From positions 6,319,611 through 6,383,610 of the forward strand of contig NW_004454239.1 in NCBI RefSeq assembly GCF_000283155.1: a stretch of DNA of 64,000 nucleotides, written 5' to 3'. The stretch is from Ceratotherium simum simum (taxonomy: Eukaryota; Chordata; Mammalia; Perissodactyla; Rhinocerotidae). The translations under genes and the position numbers were made by a program. The notes under the pieces are model-generated. The model did no database searches. It was not told the origin of the DNA and worked only from the letters and a program-made list of their open reading frames with translations. Of the stretch, positions 12,895 through 23,952 are shown in pieces (the first letter of the stretch is position 1; every line of letters begins with the position of its first letter).

Positions 12895-13030
12895 TGGAAC
12901 TACACCATCAGCTCTCCTGGGGCTCAGGTCTTGGGACTTGGAATGGAACTACACCATCAGCTCTCCTGGGGCTCAGGTCTTGGGACTTGGAATGGAACTA
13001 CATCATCAGCTCTCCTGGGGCTCCAGCTTG
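12895..13030. repeat. 49-bp tandem repeat (about 2.8 copies)
   Basis: Units start at 12895, 12944 and 12993, exactly 49 bp apart. Each begins TGGAACTACA and contains CAGCTCTCCTGGGGCTC. The first two are essentially identical. The third has CATCATCAG for CACCATCAG and diverges after GGGGCTC. It lies inside the LTR and creates overlapping open frames that are not genes. It is a candidate VNTR. Confidence 0.92.
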
Positions 13031-13084
13031 TGACTGCAGATCTTGGGACTTGTCAGCCTCTAAAATCACGTGAGGAAATTCCTT

Positions 13085-13275
13085 ATTTTATAGATATAGA
13101 NNNNNNNNNNNNNNNNNNNNNNNNNNNNNNNNNNNNNNNNNNNNNNNNNNNNNNNNNNNNNNNNNNNNNNNNNNNNNNNNNNNNNNNNNNNNNNNNNNNN
13201 AGATATAGATATAGATATAGATATAGATATAGATTAGATATAGATATAGATTAGATATAGATATAGATATAGAAC
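13085..13275. repeat. (TAGATA)n microsatellite containing a 100-N gap
   Basis: Hexanucleotide TAGATA/GATATA repeats flank both sides of an N run of exactly 100 bases at 13101-13200. The right flank has two phase breaks where one unit is shortened (ATAGATTAGATA). A round 100-N run usually marks a gap of unknown size, so the true array length is unknown. Confidence 0.92.
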
Positions 13276-13314
13276 CTACTGGTTCTGCTTCTCTGGAGAA
13301 CCCTGACTAATACA

Positions 13315-14450
13315 ATCCCTACCTCACACAATACACAAAAATTAATTCGATATGGATCATTGAACTAAATATGATAATTAAAATAAATCAAGTTTCTAGA
13401 AGAATAAATAGAAGACCTTAATTATCTTTGAATAGGTAACCGTTTCTTTAACAAGACCAAAAATGTACTAACTGTAAAAGAAAAGATTAGAATTCATTAA
13501 AATTAAGAATTCATATTCATGAAAAGATATCATTAAGAGACTAAAAAGGCAAGCCACAGACTTGGAAAAGATATTTCCAATACAAATATTCAACAGTGAA
13601 CTCAAATTCAAAGTATAAAAAGAACTCCTAAAAATCAATAAGAAAATATCTGATAACCCAATAGAAAAATAAGAAAGAAACTTGGCTAATTCACAAAAAA
13701 GGATTTTAAAAAACCAATAAACATATGAAAAATATTTGTCATTAATCTTCAGAAAAATACAAATTAAAATTCAATAAGACACTGCTACACACCAACCAGA
13801 AAGGCTAAAACTAAAAAGACTCACATTACCAGGTGCTGGGAAGAATGTAGAATAGCTGGAATTCTCTTAAATTGCTAATAGGAGTATAAATTGGTAGAAT
13901 CATCTTGAAAAACTATTTAGCGATACCTACTAAAATAAAATATACGTATCTTCTATGACCCAGCATCTGTACTTATCAGTATATATATTCCCCCCCAAAA
14001 TGAGTGGTTGTGTCCCCCATAATGTTTATAGCAGCACACTTCATAAAAGCACCCAAATAGAAAAACAACAAGAAGTATTCATAAACAGTAGAATGGATAA
14101 ATACATGGGGGTGTATTTATGCAATGGTATACTAATCAACAATAAAAAGGAAAAAAATTCTGATAGACAAAACAACATAGATGAACTCATAGGCAGGAAG
14201 TTAAGGGAAAAAGATCAACACAAAATAATACATACTATATAAAACAGGCATAACCTCCCTAACTGTTCTTGAGGAGATAATGACAGGGAGAGGGCCTGAG
14301 GGAACTATTGCATTGTTAAAAATGCTCTAAATCTTGCTGTAGGTGGAAATTATATGAGTGTATATATTACAAAAGTGCATCAAGTTATGCATTATGATAT
14401 GAGTGCTGTACTCTATAGAATTAAGCCTCATTAAAAAAAATATTATATAC
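13315..14450 (+). repeat. L1 LINE ORF2 end and 3' region, sense
   Basis: Continues the L1 interrupted at 12564. 'ccctacctcacacaatacac' is followed by 'ttaattcgatatggatcatt', 'aggcaagccacagacttgga', 'aaggctaaaactaaaaagac' and 'gcagcacacttcataaaagc', all in the order of the L1 ORF2 C-terminus and 3' end. Every frame is interrupted. The 95-codon frame at 13955 is a remnant of this repeat. Confidence 0.85.
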
Positions 14451-14459
14451 ATCAAAATT

Positions 14460-16305
14460 TAGAACCACAGGACCAAAAGCCAAAAGAAAAAAATAGACAA
14501 CAGAAAGTCTCACGGATTGTTCAGATAACAGAATTAAAGTAACATTAGGTTGAACCAAATGATATTGACTTTTTTAATGAAACCTGGTAGAGTAATAGCA
14601 GTCTCATATAGTTCAATATAATGAGATTAATATGATTGAGAAAACAAGGAATTTGGAGAAAATAGATTAAAGTTAGAGAATCACCAGAGAATTGGATTGT
14701 TTATAAAATAAAAAGGAGAATCCAATAGAAATTACAAAAATGTAAAATACCTTAAAGTTAGTACTTATTACATGGGTATAACTGATGATTAGAAACAGCA
14801 GAAGCCCAGAGCAGTTTATTTGAAGAAAGGTCAATAGATAATATCTAAATGAAGTATAAATATTGACAAGAATGGAAAATACAGAAAAGAGCATTGAATA
14901 CACGTGTGAGATGTCATGTGAGCCACAGACAAAAGATCTAAAATATATGTAATCAGAATCCCAGAGTAGCGGCAGGGGGGACAACAAGATATGCACGATG
15001 ATAATGTCCAGGAAGTTTATAAAAGTGATGAAAGATGGATCTAAGGAGCTCTGCAAACCCCAAGAATAATTAACACAAAGAAAATTGCATCTAGGCAATT
15101 CATAGTAAGACTGCTGTAGACCAAATAATAAGAGAAAAGCTTAAAAGCAGTCAGAGGTGGGAAAAAGCACTTTACTTGGAAATGAGAAAAATAAAAGATT
15201 GACAGCTGTCTTCCTGACAGAATGACAGAAGCCAAAAGACAAGAGAATGGCAACATTAATATGCAGAGATAAATTCCAACCTAGAATTTTATAACTAGCA
15301 AAAATATCCTTCAAAATGAAGGTAAAATGAAGATTGTTTCAGACAAACAAAAACCAAGAGAATTCTATTTCCAGCAAACCTGCACTAAGAGAAATGCTAA
15401 AGATAGTTAATAGTCAGAAAAAAAATATTATTCTGCAGGGAATCACAGAAATACAAGAAGGAATTAAAAGCAAAAACAAAAGGTAAACATATAGATGAAT
15501 AAAAACACAGGTTGACTGTACAAAACAATAATAGTAATCTCTGTGGAGTTTTAAACATGCAGAATTAAAATATATGGCAACAAAATTGCAAAATGCAGGA
15601 CAGGTGTCAATGGAGTGAAAATGTTCCACATTTTGAACATTATCAGGGAAGTGGAAAGGTAATAATTTGTATCAGATGGTAATACATCAAGGAATGATGT
15701 TATAATCTCTAGAGTAACTACTAGAAGAATAATAAAATTATAAATAAATAAGTTAATAAAGGAAAGAAAGAAAATAATGAAAAACTTTTGATTAATTCAA
15801 AAGGAGGCAAAAAAAGAGAGGCAAAGAAACTTAGAACAAGTGGGTCAAGTAGAAAACAAGTAGTAAAATGGAGGACATAAACACAAATAAATCAGTAATT
15901 ACATTAAATACAAATGGGTAAATACTCAACAAGGATTGTGACACTGAAATATAAAGGCAAAATCTAACTATATGCTGCTTGAAAGATTCAGAACTTTAAG
16001 CATAAGAACATGTAATTGTTAAAACTAAAAAAATGGGAAAAGATGTACTATGCAGACCCTAACCAAAGAAAGCTAGTGTCACTATGTTAATATCAAACAG
16101 AGTAGATTTTAAAACAGGAAACACTACTAGAAATAGAGACATTTCATAGTGTTAAAGTGATTAATACGAAAGATGGTATCAAAGTTCTAAATGTAAATGC
16201 ACACAGAAATATAACTTCAAAATAAATAAGAAGCAAACATTGAGAGAATTCAAATTAGAAATAGAAAACAACAATTAGAGTGAAAGACTTTAACATACTT
16301 TTCTT
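14460..16305 (+). repeat. Second sense L1 (or HAL1-type) LINE fragment
   Basis: Sense L1-family text: 'gattgtttcagacaaacaaa' near 15332, 'gcactaagagaaatgctaaa' near 15383, 'aaatcagtaattacattaaa' near 15889, and 'ccaaagaaagctagtgtcac' near 16063. It ends in the endonuclease-proximal part of ORF2. It follows the previous L1 3' end, so it is a separate copy. Confidence 0.7.
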
Positions 16306-16309
16306 AATG

Positions 16310-18116
16310 TGGTGAATAATCTTTAAAAATGTTACAATTTTGTACTCACTTTTCATTGTTGAAATGAAACTAACTTGGTCATTTTATGTTCTTTTTTTAC
16401 ATATTGTTATTTTGGGAGGTTTAAATTTTAACTCCATATTCATAAGTAAGATTGGCCTGTAACTTTTCTTTTCTATGTTGTTCTTGTCTTGTTTTGATAT
16501 ACCTGTTGTGCCAGCCACATCAAATGACTTGGAAATTGTATCTTCCTTTGCTTGTCTGAGGTGTTTGTGAAGGTTTAGGATTATCTGTTTTTCATTGTTT
16601 GGCAGAATTTACCTATAAAATCATCTATGCCTAATGTTTTCTTTGTAGGACGATTTTTTAACTATTGATGCAATTTATTTAGTGGTTATAGGACTACTGA
16701 AATTTAATATTTTTTATTTGGTCAGATTACTTGATTTTTCTTGGAATTTGTCCATTTTACTTAAATTTCCCATATATTGTGCTGAAGTTGAAAGAATAAA
16801 CTCTTTTGTTTCAATTCCTGCTTCATCTGTAGTTTTTCATTTCCTTTTTAATTCCTAAAATTGTTTTGTTTGTGCTCTTTCTGTTTTTTCCATACATTTC
16901 TCAGAATGTATCTCCATCGTCTTGTCAGAGTTGGTCTATTTTTATTAGTCTTTTAAAACAACCAAATGTTAGCTTTATTAAACCTCTCTATTATAAATTT
17001 ATTTTTATTTTATCTTTAGTATTTATCTCTTTTCTAATATAAATGATGTAAATCTCTCTTTAGATGCAACTTTCTTGACTTTTCACAAATTATGAGATTA
17101 TATACCTATATGTAACTATGTAAATATATATATAACTATATGTATAATTATATATAATTATGGTTATATATAGTTATATAGTTAATATATATACACATAT
17201 ATATGAGATTTTATATATAGTTGGTACAAAATTAATTCTTGGAAATTTTTGAGTCTTACTGCTTGTTTTTCATTTTTGTAAATATTCCATGTATTTCTGA
17301 AAAGAACATTTTCTTTGTTAAAGTGTGTTATTTTATATTTATCCATTAATTCAGGTTTGTTACTTGTTTGGTTCAAATTTTCTACATCCTCAATGATTTT
17401 TTTTTCTACCTGATCTCATGTTTACTGAGAGAGGTGCATCAAAATCTCCAGCAATGATTATTTATTTGCTAGATTCTCCTTTTAGTTATGTCTATCACTA
17501 TTTGTGTATTGTAAAGCTGTGGTATTAAATTTATAGAAGTTTAGAACTCAATATGGGGTGATATGTTTTATATTCGATAATGCATTTTGACATAAAGTCT
17601 AGTTTGTCTAATGTGGATATTGCTAGACCAGATCCCTTTTATTCAATTAGCATTTATCTAGTATATCCTTTTTCATCCTTTTAAACTTTCTGAGTCTGAA
17701 TGTTTTAAGTGTTCTTCTTGGAAATAGCATTTTTTATTTAAATGCAGCCTGAAAATCTTTGACATTTACCCAGAAAATTTAGTCTATTTATATTTATTGT
17801 GAAAATTGATATAGTTGGCTCTATTTCTACCATTTAATTTTGTTTTATTTTTTGCCCCTTTTTTCTGTTTTTTTCCCCTCTCCTTTTATGTATTATTTAA
17901 TTGAGGTGACATTTTATCTTCTGTTTTCCTTTCTTTTAGTTAATCAATATCTTTTCCTCTTCCAAAATAATACAATCATCTTAGAATATTTAGCACCTAC
18001 CACAGATGTATGCTATTTTGTCCAGTGTTTTATTTCTACTCAATTTGCACTGTACATTTTAGAAATCATAAAATTTGTTTTAAATGGTCATTGTTTGATT
18101 AGATTTACCCACACAC
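16310..18116 (-). repeat. L1 LINE ORF2 fragment, antisense
   Basis: The orientation flips abruptly at about 16300. 'ttcttggaatttgtccattt' near 16740, 'gtttactgagagaggtgcat' near 17430, and 'tttatctagtatatcctttt' near 17652 are antisense ORF2. It converges with the preceding sense copy, making a diverged inverted pair. It is interrupted by the MITE at 18117. Confidence 0.75.
17095..17215. repeat. AT-rich low-complexity tract
   Basis: About 120 bases of alternating TATA/TATAT and AATTATAT inside the antisense L1. It may form cruciforms or be a fragile, easily melted site. Confidence 0.85.
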
Positions 18117-18328
18117 AGAGTCATGTGTGGTACAACAATGTTTCAGTCAACAACAGATCACATATACAACTGTGGTGCCACAAGATTAGTACCATAGAGC
18201 TAGGTGTGTAGTGGGCTATACCATCTAGGTTTGTCTAAGCACACTCTGTGATGTTCACACAGCAGTGAAATTGCCTAACAACGCATTTTATCAGAAGGTA
18301 TCCCTATCATTAAGTGAACCATAACTGT
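18117..18328. mobile_element. Tigger-derived MITE (deletion derivative)
   Basis: About 210 bp. Its left end reads AGTCATGTGTGG...TTCAGTCAACAAC and its right end TCATTAAGTGAACCATAACTG. These are the same two termini as the long Tigger at 23953-26918, with the middle deleted. Shared internal text includes 'gctaggtgtgtagtgggcta' and 'cgcatttt'. It is flanked by TA and splits an antisense L1. It has no coding capacity and would have been mobilised in trans by a Tigger transposase. Confidence 0.8.
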
Positions 18329-20110
18329 ATATCATTTTCTTTGCTCACTATTCTCTCCTACATCTCACAACATTTTTCTGGATTATGAAGAATGGCCTAA
18401 AGAAGTTCCTTTCTTAAGAGCTTGTTCTTTTTAAACTCTACAAGTTACTCTTTGTTGCAATATGTATTTATTTTATCTTCATTCTTGCAAGATATAATTT
18501 TATGCTCAGAAATACTAAGCTGAGAGTCATTTTTCTCAGAATTTTAAAGCTATTTTTCCATTTTATGGCTTCTAGCATTGCTGTTGCAAGTCAAATGCCA
18601 CTGTAGTTATCATTCCTATGTATCGTTGTTCTTTGTTGGTCACATTTAAGACTTTTCTCTTTCTCTTGAGGGTTTTGCAGCTGTAAACTTACTCATACTC
18701 ATTCTCTTCAGGAGTAGTTGAGCTTCCTGAATCTTATGGTTGGTATTTTTTATCAATTCTGAAAATTTGCATCCTCTATATCTTTGAATATTGTCTCTCC
18801 TCCAATTCTCTTAATATGTTTGTTCTGGAAACTGAAGAAACCTATGTTAGACTATCACACCCTACTCTCTATGTTTGCTTAATGTGTGGGTTAGGTTTTT
18901 AATTCCTAGAAGTTCTATTCATTCTTTTTCAAGTGAAAAAGAATTGTAGTTAATAGTTCCATAGTCACACTTCTGAAACTCTCCTTTATTTGTTTAATCA
19001 TAATAAACACAGTTTTAAATATTTTGACTCTGGTAATTGTAGTAGCTATAGGTTTTGCATATCTGATGATTCTGTAGTTTCTTTTTTTTTTTTTTTCTTT
19101 TCTGCTAATTCTTGCTACGGTGGCTCATTTCCTCATGTGATTTGTAATTTTTTATTATAAGTACATGTTCTCTGGAATTTTATCTATTGGAGTTAAGACC
19201 TAAGTTTAAAGTGGTTCTTCAATAGAAGGTTTCATTTAGTTCTGCTAGGGCCATAAGAATATTGTCAACCTGAAACCACTTTAAATTAAATTTTCTTGGG
19301 GATTTTCAGGCCACACTGGTAGTGTGAATTCCAGTCCCAAACTCATGCAATGATTTATATCAGAAATTCTTAGAACAATTTTTCTTCTTTTATTCCCTCC
19401 ATCTAGATCCGAAGACAGAAGGGTATTTCATTTTCTCCGTAAGGTGTGTTTTTCCCTAGTTCGCCTTATAGAGTTGCTGGCTATATATAGCTGCCTCTGC
19501 TCTGACCACCCACCTCGATCATGCACAGAGCTTGTCCTCTGCCCTGCTTAGGAGGCTTTTAAATATTCTAGGCCATATTTTTAAATCTTCTGTAGCAAAA
19601 GTTTTTCTCTGGACGTCGGGTCCCCCATATTGGGGATAGGTGCATTTCCATTGTTCTTTCCCTCCTGACACTGCAGAGCAGGGTTAGAAGGCAGCCTAAT
19701 CTCTCTTTTATTATAATTGACTCTCTCCTTTCTGGAGTTTATCTTTCCCTTTGAAATAAAAATATTTCACCAGAGTTATGTACAGAGATAGATCACTTTT
19801 CATTAACATTGTAAACATCTAGCCATGTGAATCTTTAGATTTATGTCTCTATTCATCCAGAAGAGATTTATTTTATCATATCCTTGATAATTGATCCAGT
19901 TATATTTTTCTAGTCTCTTCTTTAGGAATATCAAATGTGTATATTTTCGCTCACCATTTTTTCCTGTAGCTCAAATAATCTTTCTGGGATCATGAAAAAT
20001 GGATACTTGGATATTTGAAAGAATATTTGGATTTTTGTTTTATCTCCTCCTTGTCTATCATCTTGACTCTTAAACGTCTATCTTCTTAGACTGAAAAGGA
20101 AATTCTGCCC
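18329..20110 (-). repeat. L1 LINE, antisense, continuing past the MITE
   Basis: Antisense L1M text resumes: 'gttgagcttcctgaatctta' near 18718, then 'ggttaggtttttaattccta' near 18890, and 'ggctcatttcctcatgtgat' near 19122. It is presumably the 5' part of the same antisense element that starts at 16310. The right edge is approximate. Confidence 0.65.
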
Positions 20111-21305
20111 TCTTAGAGCTTATTGTATTTGTTCTCTGTATCACTGGTTTGATTTTCTTTTGTGTCACTTTTGCAGTTTAATGCCTATAATGTCATTGTT
20201 ACCTGTAATTTGGCTATTTATTTTTTTTACAGACTTTCAGTAATTCAGGAACCTCCCATTTCATTTCAGTCTGTTTGCTCACTATTATGTCTTTCACCTC
20301 ACTTTACAGAGTTCATTTTTGTTTTTTCTGAATTTAACTGAAAGCACATGGTAAATAATGCAGTATATTTTAAGTATCTTATAATTGCCATATCCTTCTG
20401 CTTAAATAATGCAGTCTTTTTTTAGGTGCCATTTTTGGTCACATTGTCTAAGCTAAAACAAGAAGACGTCTACCCAAACTAGACTACAGGTGTTGGGTCT
20501 ATGCCCCAAACAACGTGAATGAATTTTCCTCTGATCCCTCTCAGACTACCTGGATACTTATAGATCTGAAACTGGAAGGCTAGTTAACATGGTTTACAGA
20601 CCAGTTTAGTCATAACACAACTGGAGAGGAATAGAGAGGATGCTAGGACATAATCATAGCAGGAATATTTCAATTTGCTGCAGTTCCCTCTCTGTGCTTG
20701 CTGAGGCCATCCACCAAGGGCTGACTTTCCGTATGAAGTTCTCCCTTCAGATTTGTGTCTACTTCAAGTACAGAATGTCATTTCATCTGGCCTACTTCCT
20801 GACCCCACAGTTCACTGCCTCGGGAAGGGCCATGGTCACCGTAGAGAGCCTTTTATACCTGGGGTTTTTGTATTTGCTGCTATGGTATTTACTCTTGAAC
20901 CTCCTGGAACAGACACTTCCCAGAGTGTTGATCCATAAAAGCTAAAGAACGAGGAGCTCACATCAGACCCATGGCCTGCCCATAGTCCTGTTCTCACCAC
21001 TTAAAATGCAGAAGTGTAGATGGATTCTGCCATGATCTCCTCTATTCCCATGACACCTACTGCTTTCTCAGAAAAGCAGGCATGCGTTTCCTTTTGGTTA
21101 TCTTCATTTTTGACCAGTCTGTGCTAGTTTTAGTAGTAATTTCTTGCAGTTTATGGCCTATACATATGCACACTCTCCTATTTTCCAGTGAAGGTGTTGG
21201 TTTATCACTCTTTCTAGAGTACTTTTGTCATTATAGACAGTATCTGGATGGAGGATGTTAAATATGTAAGATCATCACCTTTTTTACCCAGAAATATCTC
21301 TCAAT
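20111..21305. other. Unassigned; no supported gene
   Basis: The left part is T-rich and may be more decayed L1. The 20470-20945 part is of mixed composition. A 101-codon frame at 20640-20945 ends in a leucine-rich hydrophobic stretch, but it overlaps another frame and has no recognised relative, so I do not call it a gene. Confidence 0.35.
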
Positions 21306-21584
21306 TAGGGCTCTGCATATTTTCATGCATTTAACAAATATTTATAGAGCACCCAGCATATCAGGCACATCCTAAGCACCAGGGACACATCAGTCAACAA
21401 AGCAGACAAACATCCCTAGCAGGGGAAACAGGTAATAATTAATAGGCATTGCTAATGGAAATTATATAGTATGTTAGAAGGTGACATGTGCCATAGAAAG
21501 AGAGAGAGCAGGGTGAAAGGGGCGACAGTGCTGGGAGGGGGTCAAGGGAAGACCCGTGGAGAAGATATCCTTGATCAAACGTGT
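21306..21584 (-). repeat. L2 LINE, antisense, left piece
   Basis: 'atttatagagcacccagcat', 'gggacacatcagtcaacaaa' and 'gcagacaaacatccctagca' are the antisense L2 3' region. The same element resumes at 22092. Confidence 0.8.
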
Positions 21585-22091
21585 TGTGGTAGTCAGGGCT
21601 ATCCAGAGAAACAGAACCAATAGGAAATGTATAGATAATGTAGAGAGAAATTTAGTATAAGGGATCATGGAGGTTGAGAAGTCTCACAATCTATCAGCTG
21701 CCAGCTGGAGGTCCAGGAAAGTAGGTGGTGTAGTTCCAATGCAAGATCAAGGGCCTGAGAACCAGGAGAGCCAATGGTGTAAGTCCCAGTCTGAATCCGA
21801 AGGCCCAAGAGCCGGGAGTGCTGGTATCCAAGCGCAGGAGAAGATGGATGCCCCAGCTCAAGCAGGGAGAGCAAATTCACCTTCCTCTGTCTTTTTGTTC
21901 TGTTTGGGCCCTCAACAGACTGGATGATACCCACTCACAGTGGTGAGGGCCATCTTCTGTACCGAGTCTACCAATTCAAATGCTAATCTCGTCTGGAAAC
22001 ACCTTCACAGACACATCCAGAAATAATGTTTCACCAGCTATCTGGGCACCCCTTAGCCCAGTCAATTGGGCACATAAAATTAACCATCACA
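21585..22091 (+). repeat. ERVL-class (MLT2-like) solo LTR, sense
   Basis: 507 bp, starting TGTGGTAGTCAGGGCTATCC and ending TTAACCATCACA. It is the sense counterpart of the LTRs at 12565 and 35773. It interrupts an antisense L2 element. The flanking 5-mers CGTGT and GGGGT match only partly, as expected for an old insertion. No internal retroviral genes are present. Confidence 0.8.
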
Positions 22092-22450
22092 GGGGTGAAG
22101 GAGGTGAGAGAGTTGGCCACATGGGTCGCAGAGGGAAGATTGTCCCAGCACAGGGAAGAGACATTTTGAATGCTCTAAGTCAGGCCTGAGCCCGGGATAT
22201 TCAAGGACCAGCCAGGAGGCCTTTGTGGCTGGAGCAGAGGGAGCAAGATGGGGCAGAGTGGAAATGTGGAGCCCGTCATACAAGATCTTGTGTATTATAT
22301 TGAGATACAAGTGTTTCAGTTGTTGCTTAACTGGAAATGGGAAGCCATGGGAGAGTCTTGAAGAGAAGAAGGCTGTGATCTACTCTATACTTCAAAGGTT
22401 CACTCTGGTGGCTGCATTGAACACAGAATGCCTGGGATGTGATCAGAATT
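22092..22450 (-). repeat. L2 LINE, antisense, right piece
   Basis: The L2 resumes after the LTR with 'gtgaaggaggtgagagagtt', 'gccaggaggcctttgtggct', 'atgggaagccatgggagagt' and 'ttcactctggtggctgcatt'. These are antisense L2 ORF2 in the right order. Confidence 0.82.
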
Positions 22451-22487
22451 CCTGGAACCCAGTTGATGGCCCCTGAGGTCATTGACT

Positions 22488-22685
22488 TGATTTTAAACTG
22501 TGGTGCTTACCCAAGCTGCTCATGAAAATCACCTGTGGACCTTTGAAAACCACCCCCCATGCCAAGTCTGCACCTGAGACCAATCAAATCAGAACTTCCA
22601 GGGTGTGTCCCAGGCATCAGTGCTCCTTACAACTCCTCAAGGGCCTCCACCATGCAGCCGAGGTTGTGTACCACTGTTTTCAACG
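22488..22685. mobile_element. MER5A-like hAT MITE
   Basis: The two ends are partly inverted: 'ttaaactgtggtgcttaccc' on the left and 'gaggttgtgtaccactg' on the right. Between them 'catgaaaatcacctgtggac' and 'aatcagaacttccaggg' match the MER5A pattern. It is non-coding. Confidence 0.7.
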
Positions 22686-22689
22686 CTAA

Positions 22690-23575
22690 GAAGGCCCTGT
22701 GGCCTCCCCCACCGAACTGTGGCATCTGAAGGGTAAGGGCCATGCCTTTTATTTGGTTGCATCCGTGGCATGCATTTAGCACACATAGAGATAAATTAAT
22801 CCACGAAATTTCAATTTCACCAAAATGGGAACCCAGAATATTGATGGAAGCATGTTGTCTTCTAATTCCAGCCCAGAACTCGGAGAGAGAGAGGCTTCTG
22901 CAGGGTTCCTAAGAATGTTTTTGAACAGAAACTTCCCCACTGATTTAATAAGAAAGAAAGAAAAAATCAAACCAATTCCTCAATATGAGGAAGGGCAGCC
23001 TTCATTGCTCAGGGAAAACATGACTTTGTACCACGGGCAGGATTGTGCTGGCGGTGTGATGACACTCAAGGCCGTGTGACTGATCTCGGAGAAGAAGCCA
23101 AGACACCTCAGTGCAGGGCAGGGCTGTGGGCTTCCTCAGTTTCCCCTGTGGGCCCCATCGTGCCCTCAGCAGGGGCTGATTTGCTCTGAGGGGCTGAGGT
23201 CCATCCACCCCAGTCCACATAGAGCTCCCAGCTGCTGCCACCACCTGCTCCCCGCTGCCACTACGTTGTGAAATCGAGGGTTAGGTCATCCTGTTGGGTT
23301 CATCCCAAGGTCAGGCTCATCCCCCAGGAATGTGATCCCTCTGCAGAGGGCCTTCACAGCCCAGGAGGCCCTGCGCTCATTCTCATCAGCTCTGCACAGC
23401 GTGCAGAGTCTTCTGGGTAAACGTCACACAGCCAGGTGTCTGAGACTGTCTGCCCACCCCGGAAGCTGGCTGTCCTCCAGCCCTCACTGGTTCTCCCAGT
23501 GCCTGGAGCTCCCATGTGTTCAGGATGAGAGAAGAGCTGCGATCTCAACCCACGGCCAAGGGAGCCGCTTCCAGA
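22690..23575. other. Unassigned sequence; possible L2 scrap
   Basis: 'gccatgccttttatttggtt' to 'agcacacatagagataaat' (22740-22795) vaguely recalls an L2 3' end. The remainder is GC-richer unique sequence with mutually overlapping frames on both strands. No gene is supported. Confidence 0.35.
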
Positions 23576-23952
23576 CCACCTGTGCTGTCCAATACAGAGC
23601 CGCTGGCCTCATGTGGCTACTGAGCACATGGACATGGCTACTGAGCTCATGGACATGGCTAGGGCTACTGAGAAACTGGACTTTTTAACTTTACTTCATT
23701 TTATTTAATTTAAATTCAGATTAAATGACTGATACTTGACTGAGTTATTGTAAAACTTTTAAGTATGTTTAAATGTTTGGAACAGCATAGGTATTTGAAA
23801 TTTGACTCTACTTTTTCAACTGTAAATTTTATGAAATCTAAATACACATCAAGAAAAATGTAACATTCAAATTGAGATGTGCTGTGAGTGTAAACTACAC
23901 ACCAGAGTTTGAAGACTTTACAAAAAATAGAATATAAATTATCTCATTAATA
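23576..23952 (+). mobile_element. hAT-like DNA transposon, left part (split by Tigger)
   Basis: 'cctgtgctgtccaatac' is followed by 'ctcatgtggctactgagcac' and 'ttcaaattgagatgtgctgt'. This matches a known mammalian non-autonomous hAT-type repeat whose ends pair on a CTGTCCAATA motif. The text stops at 'atctcattaaTA' and resumes at 26919. A 21-bp tandem duplication (CTACTGAGCACATGGACATGG) lies at 23617-23658. Confidence 0.7.

Larger units (their letters stand above)
12565..13314 (-). repeat. ERVL-class (MLT2-like) solo LTR, antisense
   Basis: The plus strand runs from 'aatggttaactttatgtgtc' to 'ggagaaccctgactaataca', which is the reverse complement of a TGTATTAGTCAGGG...GTTAACCAT LTR. Two other copies (21585 and 35773) have the same ends. 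No internal retroviral region is attached, so this is a solo LTR. It splits a sense L1 (10590-12564 and 13315-14450). It is unusually long because of an internal 49-bp tandem repeat and a microsatellite. A clean 5-bp target duplication is not visible. Confidence 0.75.

Noticed and set aside
12895..13030. Tandem direct repeats considered as a CRISPR-like array.
   Set aside because: Units are contiguous without spacers and lie in a mammalian LTR; it is a minisatellite.
12848..13254. Open frames with a repeated peptide (ELHHQLSWGS-type) and an RYRYRY tail.
   Set aside because: Explained by the 49-bp tandem repeat and the TAGATA microsatellite, and interrupted by Ns.
20640..20945. 101-codon frame with a hydrophobic, leucine-rich C-terminus resembling a membrane protein.
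   Set aside because: No recognised relative, an overlapping frame in the same strand, and the hydrophobic run is short and follows from T-rich codons.
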